Source of the DNA: CAZUCE01 sp964619265
GTDB lineage: Bacteria; Planctomycetota; UBA1135; GCA-002686595
Assembly: GCA_964619265.1 (NCBI GenBank)
Contig: CAZUCE010000009.1
Span: 62,001-126,000, forward strand
Direction: 5' to 3'
Length of the DNA stretch: 64,000 bases
A model generated the notes under the pieces. The model had not been told where the DNA came from, did no database searches, and saw only the letters and a program-made list of their open reading frames with translations. Position numbers and translations under genes: made by a program. The stretch's first letter is position 1, and each line of letters opens with the position of its first letter. Positions 26,872-34,180 of this stretch are shown here, in pieces.

Positions 26872-26931
26872 AAGGGCGCTTTCACGGCGCCAGAGCGCGA
26901 TGACTCGCTCTGGGACCGTGGAAGCGCCCTT
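26872..26931. terminator. Long two-part hairpin between convergent genes
   Basis: The outer arms 26872-26887 and 26916-26931 pair over 16 positions with a single G-U. An inner stem of 8 bp (26890-26897 with 26906-26913) closes on an 8-base loop, with 2-base offsets between the stems. The 60-base structure lies 45 bases after the CRTAC1 stop and before the convergent thioesterase gene. It is probably a terminator, although no T-run follows. Confidence 0.7.
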
Positions 26932-27093
26932 ACTCATGGGGTTCAGGATTTGCCCCCCCCGGTGTCCAAGCCCAGGCCGCCCAGGCCTGGGCGTTGGCTC
27001 AGGCCCAAGGGGGCTCGATCCTCTAAGCGCACACACAAGGGGCATGCCGGGGAGGAGGGGAGCTTGGCGGTCTGCGCGGATCGGCCGATTCGA

Positions 27094-27534
27094 TCAGGCT
27101 AGGTCCCTGCCCTCGAACCCGACGACGGCGGCTCGGAACCCGGCGCTCCACGGGGCCTTTTGGCGCGCGGGAGTGTCCCAGCCGACCAACAGCGATTCGG
27201 CTTCGGCCCAGACCTCGCTCGTCTGCGCGTCGCAGACCCGGTACACCTGCTCCATCGACGTACGCCCGAGGCGCGTGGTTCGAACCCGGACGTGGACGGC
27301 GCGTCCACCGCGACCCGGCGCGACGAATCGGATGTTGGTCTGCGCGAGCACGAACGGAAACACGCTCCGCTCGATGAGGCCCAGATCCCCGAAATAGCGC
27401 AGGCGCGCTTCTTCGAGCAGCGTCAGGTACACCGCGTTGTTCAAGACCAGCTGCGCGTCATCGTCGGACCAGCGCGTTCGCAGCTCGGCGCAGAATCGGA
27501 GTTCGTCATTGGGGGGGAGTTCAGGGGGCTGCAT
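27094..27534 (-). CDS. 4HBT-type acyl-CoA thioesterase (hotdog fold)
   Basis: A 146-residue single hotdog-domain protein. The N-terminal RTRWSDDDAQLVLNNAVYLTLLEEARLRYF matches the 4-hydroxybenzoyl-CoA thioesterase pattern, in parts: RxRWxDxD, then NNAVY, then the central helix EEARLRYF. In family members a catalytic Asp sits in the first part. The strand FVLAQTNIRFVAPGRGG and the final VRTTRLGRTSMEQVY strand fit as well. Members hydrolyse short- to medium-chain acyl-CoAs. I chose the ATG at 27534 because the longer frame starts with a low-complexity Arg/Pro segment. It diverges from the B3/B4 gene with 51 bases between starts. Confidence 0.82.
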   Translation of the reverse strand: MQPPELPPNDELRFCAELRTRWSDDDAQLVLNNAVYLTLLEEARLRYFGDLGLIERSVFPFVLAQTNIRFVAPGRGGRAVHVRVRTTRLGRTSMEQVYRVCDAQTSEVWAEAESLLVGWDTPARQKAPWSAGFRAAVVGFEGRDLA

Positions 27535-27585
27535 AGGGCGGGGGATGGGATTCGAACGGGGGACCAGCCTCGGTATAAGGGACCA

Positions 27586-28191
27586 ATGATCGAGATCGAG
27601 GAACATCCCCTGCTCGCGGCCCGAGTCTTGGCGCATGAGCTCCCCTGCCCCTTGGGTGAACTCCCGAAGGGCCCCGCCGTCGAGCCGCCTTTTGAACGCA
27701 GTGAGGAGATTCGGACCGCCGTCCGAAAGCTCCTACGCCACGGGGGGTACCGGCCGACCGGGCGCGGCAAGCCGGCTTCTGAGTACCTGGCGCGTGCTGC
27801 GGAAGAGGGCGGCTTGCCGGTGATCAATCCCGTGGTCGATGCGCTCAATGCGATCAGTCTCGCCTCGGGCCTGCCGATGAGCGTGGTCGACCTGGACTTG
27901 CTGCGTGCACCGCTTTGGATTCGCATCGCCCCAGCGAACGCGAGCTACGTGTTCAATCCCGCCGGGCAGAGCATGTCGCTCGAGGGATTGCTTTGCCTGC
28001 ACGACGCAGACGGGCCCTGCGCAAATGCCGTCAAGGACTCCCAGCGCGCCAAGACCCGCCCCGAAACCCGGCGTTGCTTGTGCGTGGTGTGGGGAACCCG
28101 CGCGGCGGGCGAAGAGCTCAGCGATCGAGTGGCCAAGTTCTATGCGAGGGCCCTGACGGACCTCGGTGCCAAGGCCACCGAACTCCACTAG
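27586..28191 (+). CDS. B3/B4 tRNA-binding domain protein
   Basis: A 201-residue stand-alone protein of the type related to the B3/B4 editing domain of phenylalanyl-tRNA synthetase beta subunit. Visible family segments are NPVVDALNAISLASGLPMSVVDLD (about 83-106, in two parts), a beta strand APLWIRIAPAN, and C-terminal RCLCVVWGTRA. In PheS/T this module hydrolyses Tyr-tRNA(Phe); free-standing copies are thought to bind or proofread aminoacyl-tRNA. The start is the ATG at 27586; the longer upstream frame overlaps the divergent thioesterase. Confidence 0.85.
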   Translation: MIEIEEHPLLAARVLAHELPCPLGELPKGPAVEPPFERSEEIRTAVRKLLRHGGYRPTGRGKPASEYLARAAEEGGLPVINPVVDALNAISLASGLPMSVVDLDLLRAPLWIRIAPANASYVFNPAGQSMSLEGLLCLHDADGPCANAVKDSQRAKTRPETRRCLCVVWGTRAAGEELSDRVAKFYARALTDLGAKATELH

Positions 28192-28491
28192 CAGCCTCGG
28201 GTGAACGAGGCTCGCGCCGGGAAGCGCGGTGATGAGATCTGTTCCGGGGGCTGGCCAGCCGGCCTCGCGCGGGGCTGCTTTGCAGGCGGCTTGCCTGGCT
28301 GCGGGGCTCAAACGACGGACTGCTCACCTGGGGGGGGCTGAGGACTCCACACCGAGGGAGCTCTCCAGGAGCTTCGAGGGCCCGTCTCTGCCTCCCGGGG
28401 GGGGGCTGGCTCCTCGTCCTTATCGATTCCGCCCGAAGGGAGGATCGGTTCCCTTGAAGTGTGACGTTGGCGAGCTAATAAGCTGGACGAT
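28192..28491. other. Intergenic region upstream of the CarH-like gene
   Basis: A 300-base stretch with runs of G at 28327-28340 and 28390-28412, and a probable promoter at its end (28454-28481). No gene is seen. Confidence 0.5.
28454..28481 (+). promoter_or_regulatory. Probable sigma70-type promoter of the CarH-like gene
   Basis: TTGAAG (28454-28459) and TAATAA (28476-28481) are separated by 16 bases. It is an unusually AT-rich patch in this GC-rich DNA. The -10 box ends only 10 bases before the ATG at 28492, so transcription would begin a few bases from the start codon and give a nearly leaderless mRNA. No Shine-Dalgarno sequence is present, which agrees. Confidence 0.55.
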
Positions 28492-29490
28492 ATGAAGCCT
28501 CCCCCCCAGAACCCATCATCCGGACCCTTGCCGGAGCCTGGCCCCGGGTCGACCCGTGGGCTCGGGCGCGGTCCGTCCTCGGAGTCCATGGAGGGGGAGC
28601 CGGCCTCCTTCTCGATTGGGCGCCTCGCGAACTACACCGGCATCGCCGTCGACACTCTCAGGAAGTGGGAGCAGCGTTACGGCTATCCGCAGGCCGAGCG
28701 GCTGCCTTCCGGGCACCGTCGCTACGGGCACGAAGAAGTTCGCCGGCTCCGGCGCATCGCCGAGGCCATCCAGCGCGGCGTTCCCGTGCGCACGGCGGTC
28801 AGCGCAAGAGAAGCGGAGCTCGAACAGTTGCTCTCCGAGCGCACGGGTTCTCCGGCTCTGGCCGAGCAGACCAGCTCTTGGCTCAAGCACGTCCAAAACT
28901 ACAGCAAGTTCGAGTTTGGCCAGGCCTTGGAGCAAACCGTTGAGCAGCTCGGCGTCGAGCGCTTTCTTGAAGAGGCCCTGGCGCCTTGGCTCACCGAGCT
29001 GGGAGCTCTTTGGGCCCAAGGCGAGCTGGACGTCCGCCACGAACACTTCGCTACGGAGGTGATTGTCGATTTGTTGCGTTCGCTCCTCGCGCGCCATGGA
29101 TCCCGCTCCTCTGGGCCGCGCGTCGTCTTTGCGACCTTGCCCGGCGAACACCACGTGTTAGGTCTTTGGATGGGCGCCCTTTCCGCTGCCCATGCGGGCG
29201 CCGATGCCAGGCTGCTCGGCGCAAACCTGCCGCTGGACGAAATTGCCCACGCCGCGATCGAAAATGGTGCACGCGGCGTCGCGATCAGCATCAGCCTCGC
29301 AAGCGGAGGCGTAGCCGCCGACCGAATGTTGGCTGAGCTGCGCGACAAGCTCGGTCCGGGCGTCAACCTCATGGTCGGGGGCGACGGAGCCCGCGGTGCG
29401 CGCCGCGGCCCGCGGGGCGTGTCCTACTTCGAGAGCTTCGGCCGACTGACCGCTTGGGTGAACGAGCTGGCGCGCCGCAACGACGCTTGA
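28492..29490 (+). CDS. carH: MerR-family B12-dependent regulator, CarH-like light sensor
   Basis: A 332-residue cytosolic regulator. A low-complexity leader (1-38) is followed by a MerR winged helix (about 40-90; FSIGRLANYTGIAVDTLRKW, then QRYGYP and HRRYG). A four-helix bundle (about 125-200) precedes a Rossmann-type cobalamin domain (about 205-330). The bundle carries W174-x9-E184-H185, the motif that contacts the upper face of adenosylcobalamin in CarH-type photoreceptors. The B12 domain carries E219-x-H221-x-x-G224, giving the lower-axial His. CarH tetramers repress carotenoid genes in the dark and let go when light breaks the Co-C bond. No carotenoid gene is nearby, so its target is unknown. 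It could be autoregulated at the promoter just upstream. Confidence 0.85.
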   Translation: MKPPPQNPSSGPLPEPGPGSTRGLGRGPSSESMEGEPASFSIGRLANYTGIAVDTLRKWEQRYGYPQAERLPSGHRRYGHEEVRRLRRIAEAIQRGVPVRTAVSAREAELEQLLSERTGSPALAEQTSSWLKHVQNYSKFEFGQALEQTVEQLGVERFLEEALAPWLTELGALWAQGELDVRHEHFATEVIVDLLRSLLARHGSRSSGPRVVFATLPGEHHVLGLWMGALSAAHAGADARLLGANLPLDEIAHAAIENGARGVAISISLASGGVAADRMLAELRDKLGPGVNLMVGGDGARGARRGPRGVSYFESFGRLTAWVNELARRNDA

Positions 29491-29618
29491 TCCCACCGCA
29501 CCGGCCAGGCCGCTGCGTCCCGGTGCAAACGGGGCCTTCGAGCCCAAGCTCCGGGCCCGCTGGAGGCCAGGCTCTGGGGCGGCCGGCCACCTCGGGCGCA
29601 GACCCTTTTGGGGTCGGG

Positions 29619-29700
29619 TGCGGAAGGGGGGACTCGAACCCCCACGCCCGAAGGCACTGGAACCTAAATCCAGCGCGTCTACCAGTTCCGCCACTCCCGC
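29619..29700 (-). tRNA. tRNA-Leu (anticodon UAG)
   Basis: Read on the minus strand from 29700. The acceptor arm GCGGGAG pairs with CTTCCGC (one G-U); then T8-G9, D-arm with GGTAGAC, and anticodon stem CTGGA/TCCAG with loop TTTAGGT. The anticodon UAG lies at 29664-29666 (complement). A long variable arm marks a class II tRNA, and the T-arm is GGGGG-TTCGAGT-CCCCC. The discriminator is A; no CCA is encoded. It would read CUA and, by wobble, other CUN codons. It lies between the CarH-like gene and a membrane-protein gene, both on the opposite strand. Confidence 0.97.
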
Positions 29701-29725
29701 ACGCCTGTCATGTTAGACCGCGCCG

Positions 29726-30379
29726 GTGATCTACCACGACGTTTCTGACCAACCCACCCGTCTGGGGGTCTACCCCGCTGCCATCGCGGGTCTGCTGCTG
29801 TCCGCCACGGCCGGACTCGCGCTGGCCGTTTGGGCCCCGCCGGGCGGCCAACTCGCCCTCGGCTTGGTCGCCGGCGGCGGGCTCGTCCGAGCTCGGGCCC
29901 TGGCCGGATTCCGGGGAGTCCTGCCCTTCGCCGCCGGCGCCGTCGCGCTCTCGATCCTGTTCGGGGAGAGTCAACAAGCGACCTGGAGCTACGCCCCCCT
30001 GTGGCTTGGGCTAGCCGTGGCCGTTGATGCCCGCTTCGCGGAAATCGCCTGGCCCCGGGAGCAACTCCCCTGGCGCAGCTTCCTGCGCGCCCTTTCTGCG
30101 ACCCTGTGCGTGGCTAGCTTCGCGGGCAGTCTGATCCCCGGCGTGCCCATCGAGCTGCGGCGCCTGGGCGCGGGGCTGACCCTCGGCTTGGCCATCGCCG
30201 CAGCCACCGCCAGTCTCTGGCATCCGCCGGTTCGCGAAGCCGAGGTCGATGGCAAACCGCGCGGCCACGTCCGCGAACGCTGCCCACGCTGCGGAGCATT
30301 CGAAGACTGGCCGCTGGAACACCCCGGCACCTGCGGCCGCTGTGGACTCAAGCGTGTCGTGCGAATCGGCGCGAGTTGA
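29726..30379 (+). CDS. Membrane protein with C-terminal zinc ribbon
   Basis: A 217-residue protein with about five hydrophobic segments (about 14-34, 37-52, 58-78, 83-95, 130-165). A cytosolic tail follows, with RCPRCGAF and, 14 residues later, TCGRCGLKR. This paired C-x2-C arrangement should bind one zinc ion. No family motif is recognised. The GTG at 29726 starts only 25 bases from the tRNA 5' end on the opposite strand, so the two promoters must overlap or be back to back. Confidence 0.65.
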   Translation: MIYHDVSDQPTRLGVYPAAIAGLLLSATAGLALAVWAPPGGQLALGLVAGGGLVRARALAGFRGVLPFAAGAVALSILFGESQQATWSYAPLWLGLAVAVDARFAEIAWPREQLPWRSFLRALSATLCVASFAGSLIPGVPIELRRLGAGLTLGLAIAAATASLWHPPVREAEVDGKPRGHVRERCPRCGAFEDWPLEHPGTCGRCGLKRVVRIGAS

Positions 30380-30600
30380 ACCGGGCCGTGCTGGGCTGGA
30401 GGGTGGCTGTGTACCCAGCGTAGGAGGTCAAGGCCCGTGAGTACGATCCTCGCGCGGCGAGTCTGAAGGGCAGGGGCTGCGCGCCAGACTCCTGGGCGGT
30501 ACGAGAGGATCCGTTGCTCTCGAGCAGCACGACCGCAGACCTTGGACGGCGGCCCGGTGGCTGCAATGCCGGCGGATCGACCCGTTCCGAAGTTCCGGCC

Positions 30601-32439
30601 TCAGCTCGATCGGCGTCGCAGCTCGCGCAGGCGGCGGTGGTAGGCGGCACCGAGGTTGTTGCGGCTGAGCATCGTGACGACCTTCTTGGAGTCGACGTCG
30701 TCCACAACCGGGACCTCGTGGACCGAGAGCTCGTTCAGCTTGCGCAGGGCGTCGTTCAGGCTGTCGCGGGGTGTAACGACTTCGACGCCGTCGACCATGA
30801 AGTCGCGAACGATGACCAGGTCGTGGACGTCGTGCTCGAGAAAAATCCGGCGGATGTCCGAGAGCGAGAAAATTCCGACCAGGTTTTGCTCGCTGTCGAC
30901 GACCGGGAAGTAGGAGCCCGAAGCGGTTGAGACCATATCGAGCGCCCGGCGCAGGGTGGCGTTTTGGTCGACGAGTACGGGGATGCGTTCGGGGTCGATG
31001 ACGTCGGCAACCCGAAGTTCGTCGAGCACATCGACCACGAAGTCGCCGGCGTGAGCGGGGGAGTCGACCAAGCCTTCGACCTGGGTGTCGTAGATCGACC
31101 AGTTGCGTGCGATGAGAACGTGCAAAACCGAGACCAGCATCAGCGGCGCGAGCAGGTGATAGCTGCCGGTCATTTCACTGACCATCAGGATCGAGGCGAT
31201 CGGGACCTTGGCGACGCCGGCGAAAAAGCCTCCCATCCCGACCAGGGCGAAGCAGGCCGGATTGAGCCCAAGACCGGGGAAGAGCAGGTTCGCGCCTTGC
31301 CCGACGGCAGCGCCGACCAGCGCGCCGATGGCGAGCGAGGGGGCAAAGACCCCGCCTGAACCGCCCGAGCCGATCGAAAGGGAGGTGGCGAGAATCTTGG
31401 CGAACGCGAGCAGACACAAGGCACCAACGGCCAACTCGCCGTGGATGGCGTCGGTCATCAGTTCGTAGCCGCCGAACAGAACGCCGTGGGTTCCGGCGAT
31501 CGGCGCGAGCGCGAGAGCCAGCGCTCCGAGCAGCAGACCGCCGAAGCCGGCGCGCAGGGCGAGCGGAAAGCGGCGCATTCTCTGGAACAGACTCGAGATG
31601 CCGCGGAAGACGCGCACCCACAGCCAGCCGACCAGGGCAACGATGACCGCCAAGGCCAGGTAGATGGGCAGGTCGCTGGCGCCATGGAAGGTCAGCTCCG
31701 CGGCAAACTCCGAGCCCATCGGGATGGCCCGCGTGCGGCCGGTGATGCCGGTGTAGGTCGTATAGCCGACGATCGAGGAGATGATGCATGGGATGATTGC
31801 ATCGCCTTCGAATTCGGGTTTGCGATACAGCACCTCAGGGGCGAACAGCGCTCCGCCCAAGGGCGCGGTGAACAGGGCGCCGATGCCGGCGCTCGCTCCG
31901 GACAGCAGGAAGATCCGACGGTCGCGCCCAGAGAGCTTGAAGGCGTCCGAGATCGCGCTTCCGATGCCGCTGCCGATCTGAGCGACGGGACCCTCTTGGC
32001 CCGCGGAGCCTCCGGTGCCGATGGTCAGCGCGCTACAAAAGCCTTTGACCGCGATCACTCGCCGCCGCACCGAGCCGGACAGCCGGTGAAAGGTCCGGAT
32101 CAGTTGCTCGGTACCGTGCCCTTCGGCCTCCGGAGAGGCCGCTTGGGTCAAGACGCCGACCACGACGCCGCCAAGGGCCGGGACGACCAGAATCCACCAG
32201 CGTTCCGGGCCCAGCCCACCTAAGCCCCCCCCGTGGATGCCGAGTGGCTGGGCGAGAAAGGTCTCGCGGAAGACCTCGGTGAGCCAGTGGAACGCCACCG
32301 CAGCCAGCCCGCCCAGCACCCCGATCAGGGTCGAGATCCCGACCCAGCGCCCGAAGAAGCCCCAATCTGCGCCGGATCTGCCGCTCGAGCTGCTGTCGTC
32401 GCTCTGGGCAGGGGGGGCCTCGGCATTCGCTGCGCTCAT
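30601..32439 (-). CDS. ClC-type chloride channel with CBS domain pair
   Basis: A 612-residue polytopic membrane protein. Residues about 30-460 form the ClC fold. The selectivity motif GGSAGQEGP (about 143-151) includes the gating Glu149, and GSGGSGGVFAPSL (about 355-367) is the second anion-site motif. The first motif, usually GSGIP, reads GHGTE. Residues about 480-605 hold two CBS domains that may bind nucleotides. The internal proton glutamate of ClC antiporters (E. coli Glu203) aligns with Val in LFAPEVLY. That replacement is typical of passive chloride channels rather than Cl-/H+ exchangers. Start at 32439. Confidence 0.92.
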   Translation of the reverse strand: MSAANAEAPPAQSDDSSSSGRSGADWGFFGRWVGISTLIGVLGGLAAVAFHWLTEVFRETFLAQPLGIHGGGLGGLGPERWWILVVPALGGVVVGVLTQAASPEAEGHGTEQLIRTFHRLSGSVRRRVIAVKGFCSALTIGTGGSAGQEGPVAQIGSGIGSAISDAFKLSGRDRRIFLLSGASAGIGALFTAPLGGALFAPEVLYRKPEFEGDAIIPCIISSIVGYTTYTGITGRTRAIPMGSEFAAELTFHGASDLPIYLALAVIVALVGWLWVRVFRGISSLFQRMRRFPLALRAGFGGLLLGALALALAPIAGTHGVLFGGYELMTDAIHGELAVGALCLLAFAKILATSLSIGSGGSGGVFAPSLAIGALVGAAVGQGANLLFPGLGLNPACFALVGMGGFFAGVAKVPIASILMVSEMTGSYHLLAPLMLVSVLHVLIARNWSIYDTQVEGLVDSPAHAGDFVVDVLDELRVADVIDPERIPVLVDQNATLRRALDMVSTASGSYFPVVDSEQNLVGIFSLSDIRRIFLEHDVHDLVIVRDFMVDGVEVVTPRDSLNDALRKLNELSVHEVPVVDDVDSKKVVTMLSRNNLGAAYHRRLRELRRRSS

Positions 32440-32680
32440 CTTGGGGCCGAGTATGCCGCGGCTCCGTGCGGCAGCCTCCGCGAGTCGCCGAAACCTCGGA
32501 GCGTCTTTGCGCCGGAAGTTCCGGAGTTCTGGCGGCGGATGCTGGCGATCGTCGTTCTCCTCATCCCCGAAGCAGCCGATCGGGTGCTTTCCACGTCTGC
32601 GCGGCTCAGCCGGACCAGCGAGTCACCGTTCGCCCCTCCAGGCCAAGGAGGGAGCCGCTTGCTTGCGGATCGCGCTGGCT

Positions 32681-34039
32681 TCAGCGCTTGGGTCGCTCGA
32701 CGCGCAAAGGTGCGTCGCAGCGATCGGTGAGCGTGTAGCGCAGCCGCGCCAGCTCGCCCTGTTCCAGGGCGCGCAGGGCTGCGAGCTCTTCTTCCAAGGT
32801 GTCCGCTGCTGTGTCTTCGGCTTCACGCACGATGGCTGCGACCAAGCTGCCGTCTGAGAGGCGCGCCAGGGCGCGGACGCAGGCGCCGGAATGCCGCCCG
32901 ACTTCGATCACCTCGGAGCCCAGGACCTCGGCCGCCTCGCGCCGCAGGTGGTCGAGCACCAGTTCGAGCACCGCGTCGGCTCGCAGATTCGGCAGGTCGG
33001 GGGCGACCTGTTCATCGAACACGCGCTCGCCGCGATCTGCCTGGATCAGGCTCAAGTGCGGCTGAACGTGCCGGAAGTGGAAAGTCAGGAACGGATCGGC
33101 GATGCGGTAGACCCCGCGCCGGGAACGCAAGGGGTCGGGGTCCGTCAGCGGCACAGCGCGTTCCACGAGCCCCAGCTCGCGCAACACGCTGAGGTAGCGG
33201 TTGGCCGTGGTGGAGTCGATTCCGACGGACAGGGCAACGTCGCCCACCCGCTCGGAACCGCGAGCGATGGCGTGGAGGATCGAGTTGTAAGTCGCTGGGG
33301 CGCTCATCTCGGTGCGCAGCAAGAACTGCACTTCGTCGAACAGGTAGCCCTCGGGCCGCAGGATCTCGCGCAGCACGTTCGCGCGCACGTCGCGCGGCTT
33401 GGATTCGGTTCCCGTGGCAAAGCGCCGAAGGTAGGCGGGCATGCCGCCAAGGATTCCCAGAGCCTCGAGCCGTGCTCCGAGGTCCCAACCCTCGAAGAAG
33501 GCGAGCGCATCCTTGGGCCGCAGGGGTTCGAGCCGGCGCTGGGCCGTGCGCCGCCCGAACAGGGGCGAGCGCTCGGCCAGGACTTCACGTTCCATGAAGG
33601 ACACCTGACTTCCGCACAGGACGAGCATCAGGTTGGATTGCTTGCCGGCCGAGTCCCAGAACCGTTGCAGCAGCGACGGCAGGCCCTTGTTGGCTTCGCA
33701 CAGGTAAGGGAACTCGTCGAGGACGACCACCAAGCGCTCGTCGCCGGCGCGCTGACTTGCGAACGACAGAGCCGCCGGCCAGTCGGGAAACTCGACCGCG
33801 TCGACCAACGGGTCGGCGAGCCCGTCTTTCACGGCGTCCTTGAACGCCGACAGGTTGTCCTTGTCGCGGACCTGGGCGGCTTGAAAGTAGACGGCCCGGC
33901 GACCCGAGCAGAAGCGCTGGAGCAGTTCGGTCTTGCCCACTCGGCGGCGGCCATAGAGGACGTAGAGCTCGGGCCGCCCGGACTCATGCAGGTCCTCGAG
34001 GACAGCCAGCTCGCGATCGCGTCCCAAGAACTCGTTCAT
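32681..34039 (-). CDS. AAA-type ATPase with C-terminal DUF234 domain
   Basis: A 452-residue cytosolic P-loop ATPase of the archaeal-type AAA group common in prokaryotic genomes. Walker A is YGRRRVGKTELL (about 28-39), Walker B is VVVLDEFPYLCE (about 105-116), and a sensor region LMLVLCGSQVSFME follows. Residues about 230-300 look like a winged helix (VGDVALSVGIDSTTANRYLSVLRE, in parts), and the last 130 form the nuclease-like DUF234 domain. The function of these ATPases is unresolved; some may act in stress or in mobile defence-like contexts. The promoter lies in an AT-rich palindrome at 34064-34087. Confidence 0.88.
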   Translation of the reverse strand: MNEFLGRDRELAVLEDLHESGRPELYVLYGRRRVGKTELLQRFCSGRRAVYFQAAQVRDKDNLSAFKDAVKDGLADPLVDAVEFPDWPAALSFASQRAGDERLVVVLDEFPYLCEANKGLPSLLQRFWDSAGKQSNLMLVLCGSQVSFMEREVLAERSPLFGRRTAQRRLEPLRPKDALAFFEGWDLGARLEALGILGGMPAYLRRFATGTESKPRDVRANVLREILRPEGYLFDEVQFLLRTEMSAPATYNSILHAIARGSERVGDVALSVGIDSTTANRYLSVLRELGLVERAVPLTDPDPLRSRRGVYRIADPFLTFHFRHVQPHLSLIQADRGERVFDEQVAPDLPNLRADAVLELVLDHLRREAAEVLGSEVIEVGRHSGACVRALARLSDGSLVAAIVREAEDTAADTLEEELAALRALEQGELARLRYTLTDRCDAPLRVERPKR

Positions 34040-34063
34040 GGGGGAGAGGTTAGGGACTTCTCT

Positions 34064-34087
34064 GTATTATACGCAAGTGTATAATAC
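34064..34087. promoter_or_regulatory. Palindromic operator/promoter of the AAA ATPase gene
   Basis: A perfect 9-bp inverted repeat (gtattatac, 6-base spacer, gtataatac). It contains TATAAT on both strands: 34066-34071 on the minus strand and 34080-34085 on the plus strand. The minus-strand copy is placed as a -10 box for the ATPase gene, whose start is about 27 bases further on. A self-encoded or dimeric regulator is likely to bind here. Confidence 0.7.
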
Positions 34088-34180
34088 GAGCCCCCAAGCC
34101 CTTGTCCTCCAGAGGGGGCCTGGGAGGGCCCCCCGAGGGGGCTGGGACACCCTTTTAGCGTCTCAGCCCTCCGTGAGACC

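Noticed and set aside
27538..27590. tRNA-like 3' end on the minus strand (GTTCGAATCCC-like T-loop)
   Set aside because: The bases flanking the T-loop do not pair as a T-stem, and no D-arm or anticodon arm is found upstream on that strand.
32891..34084. 397-codon open frame on the plus strand
   Set aside because: Antisense to the AAA ATPase, whose Walker motifs are clear.
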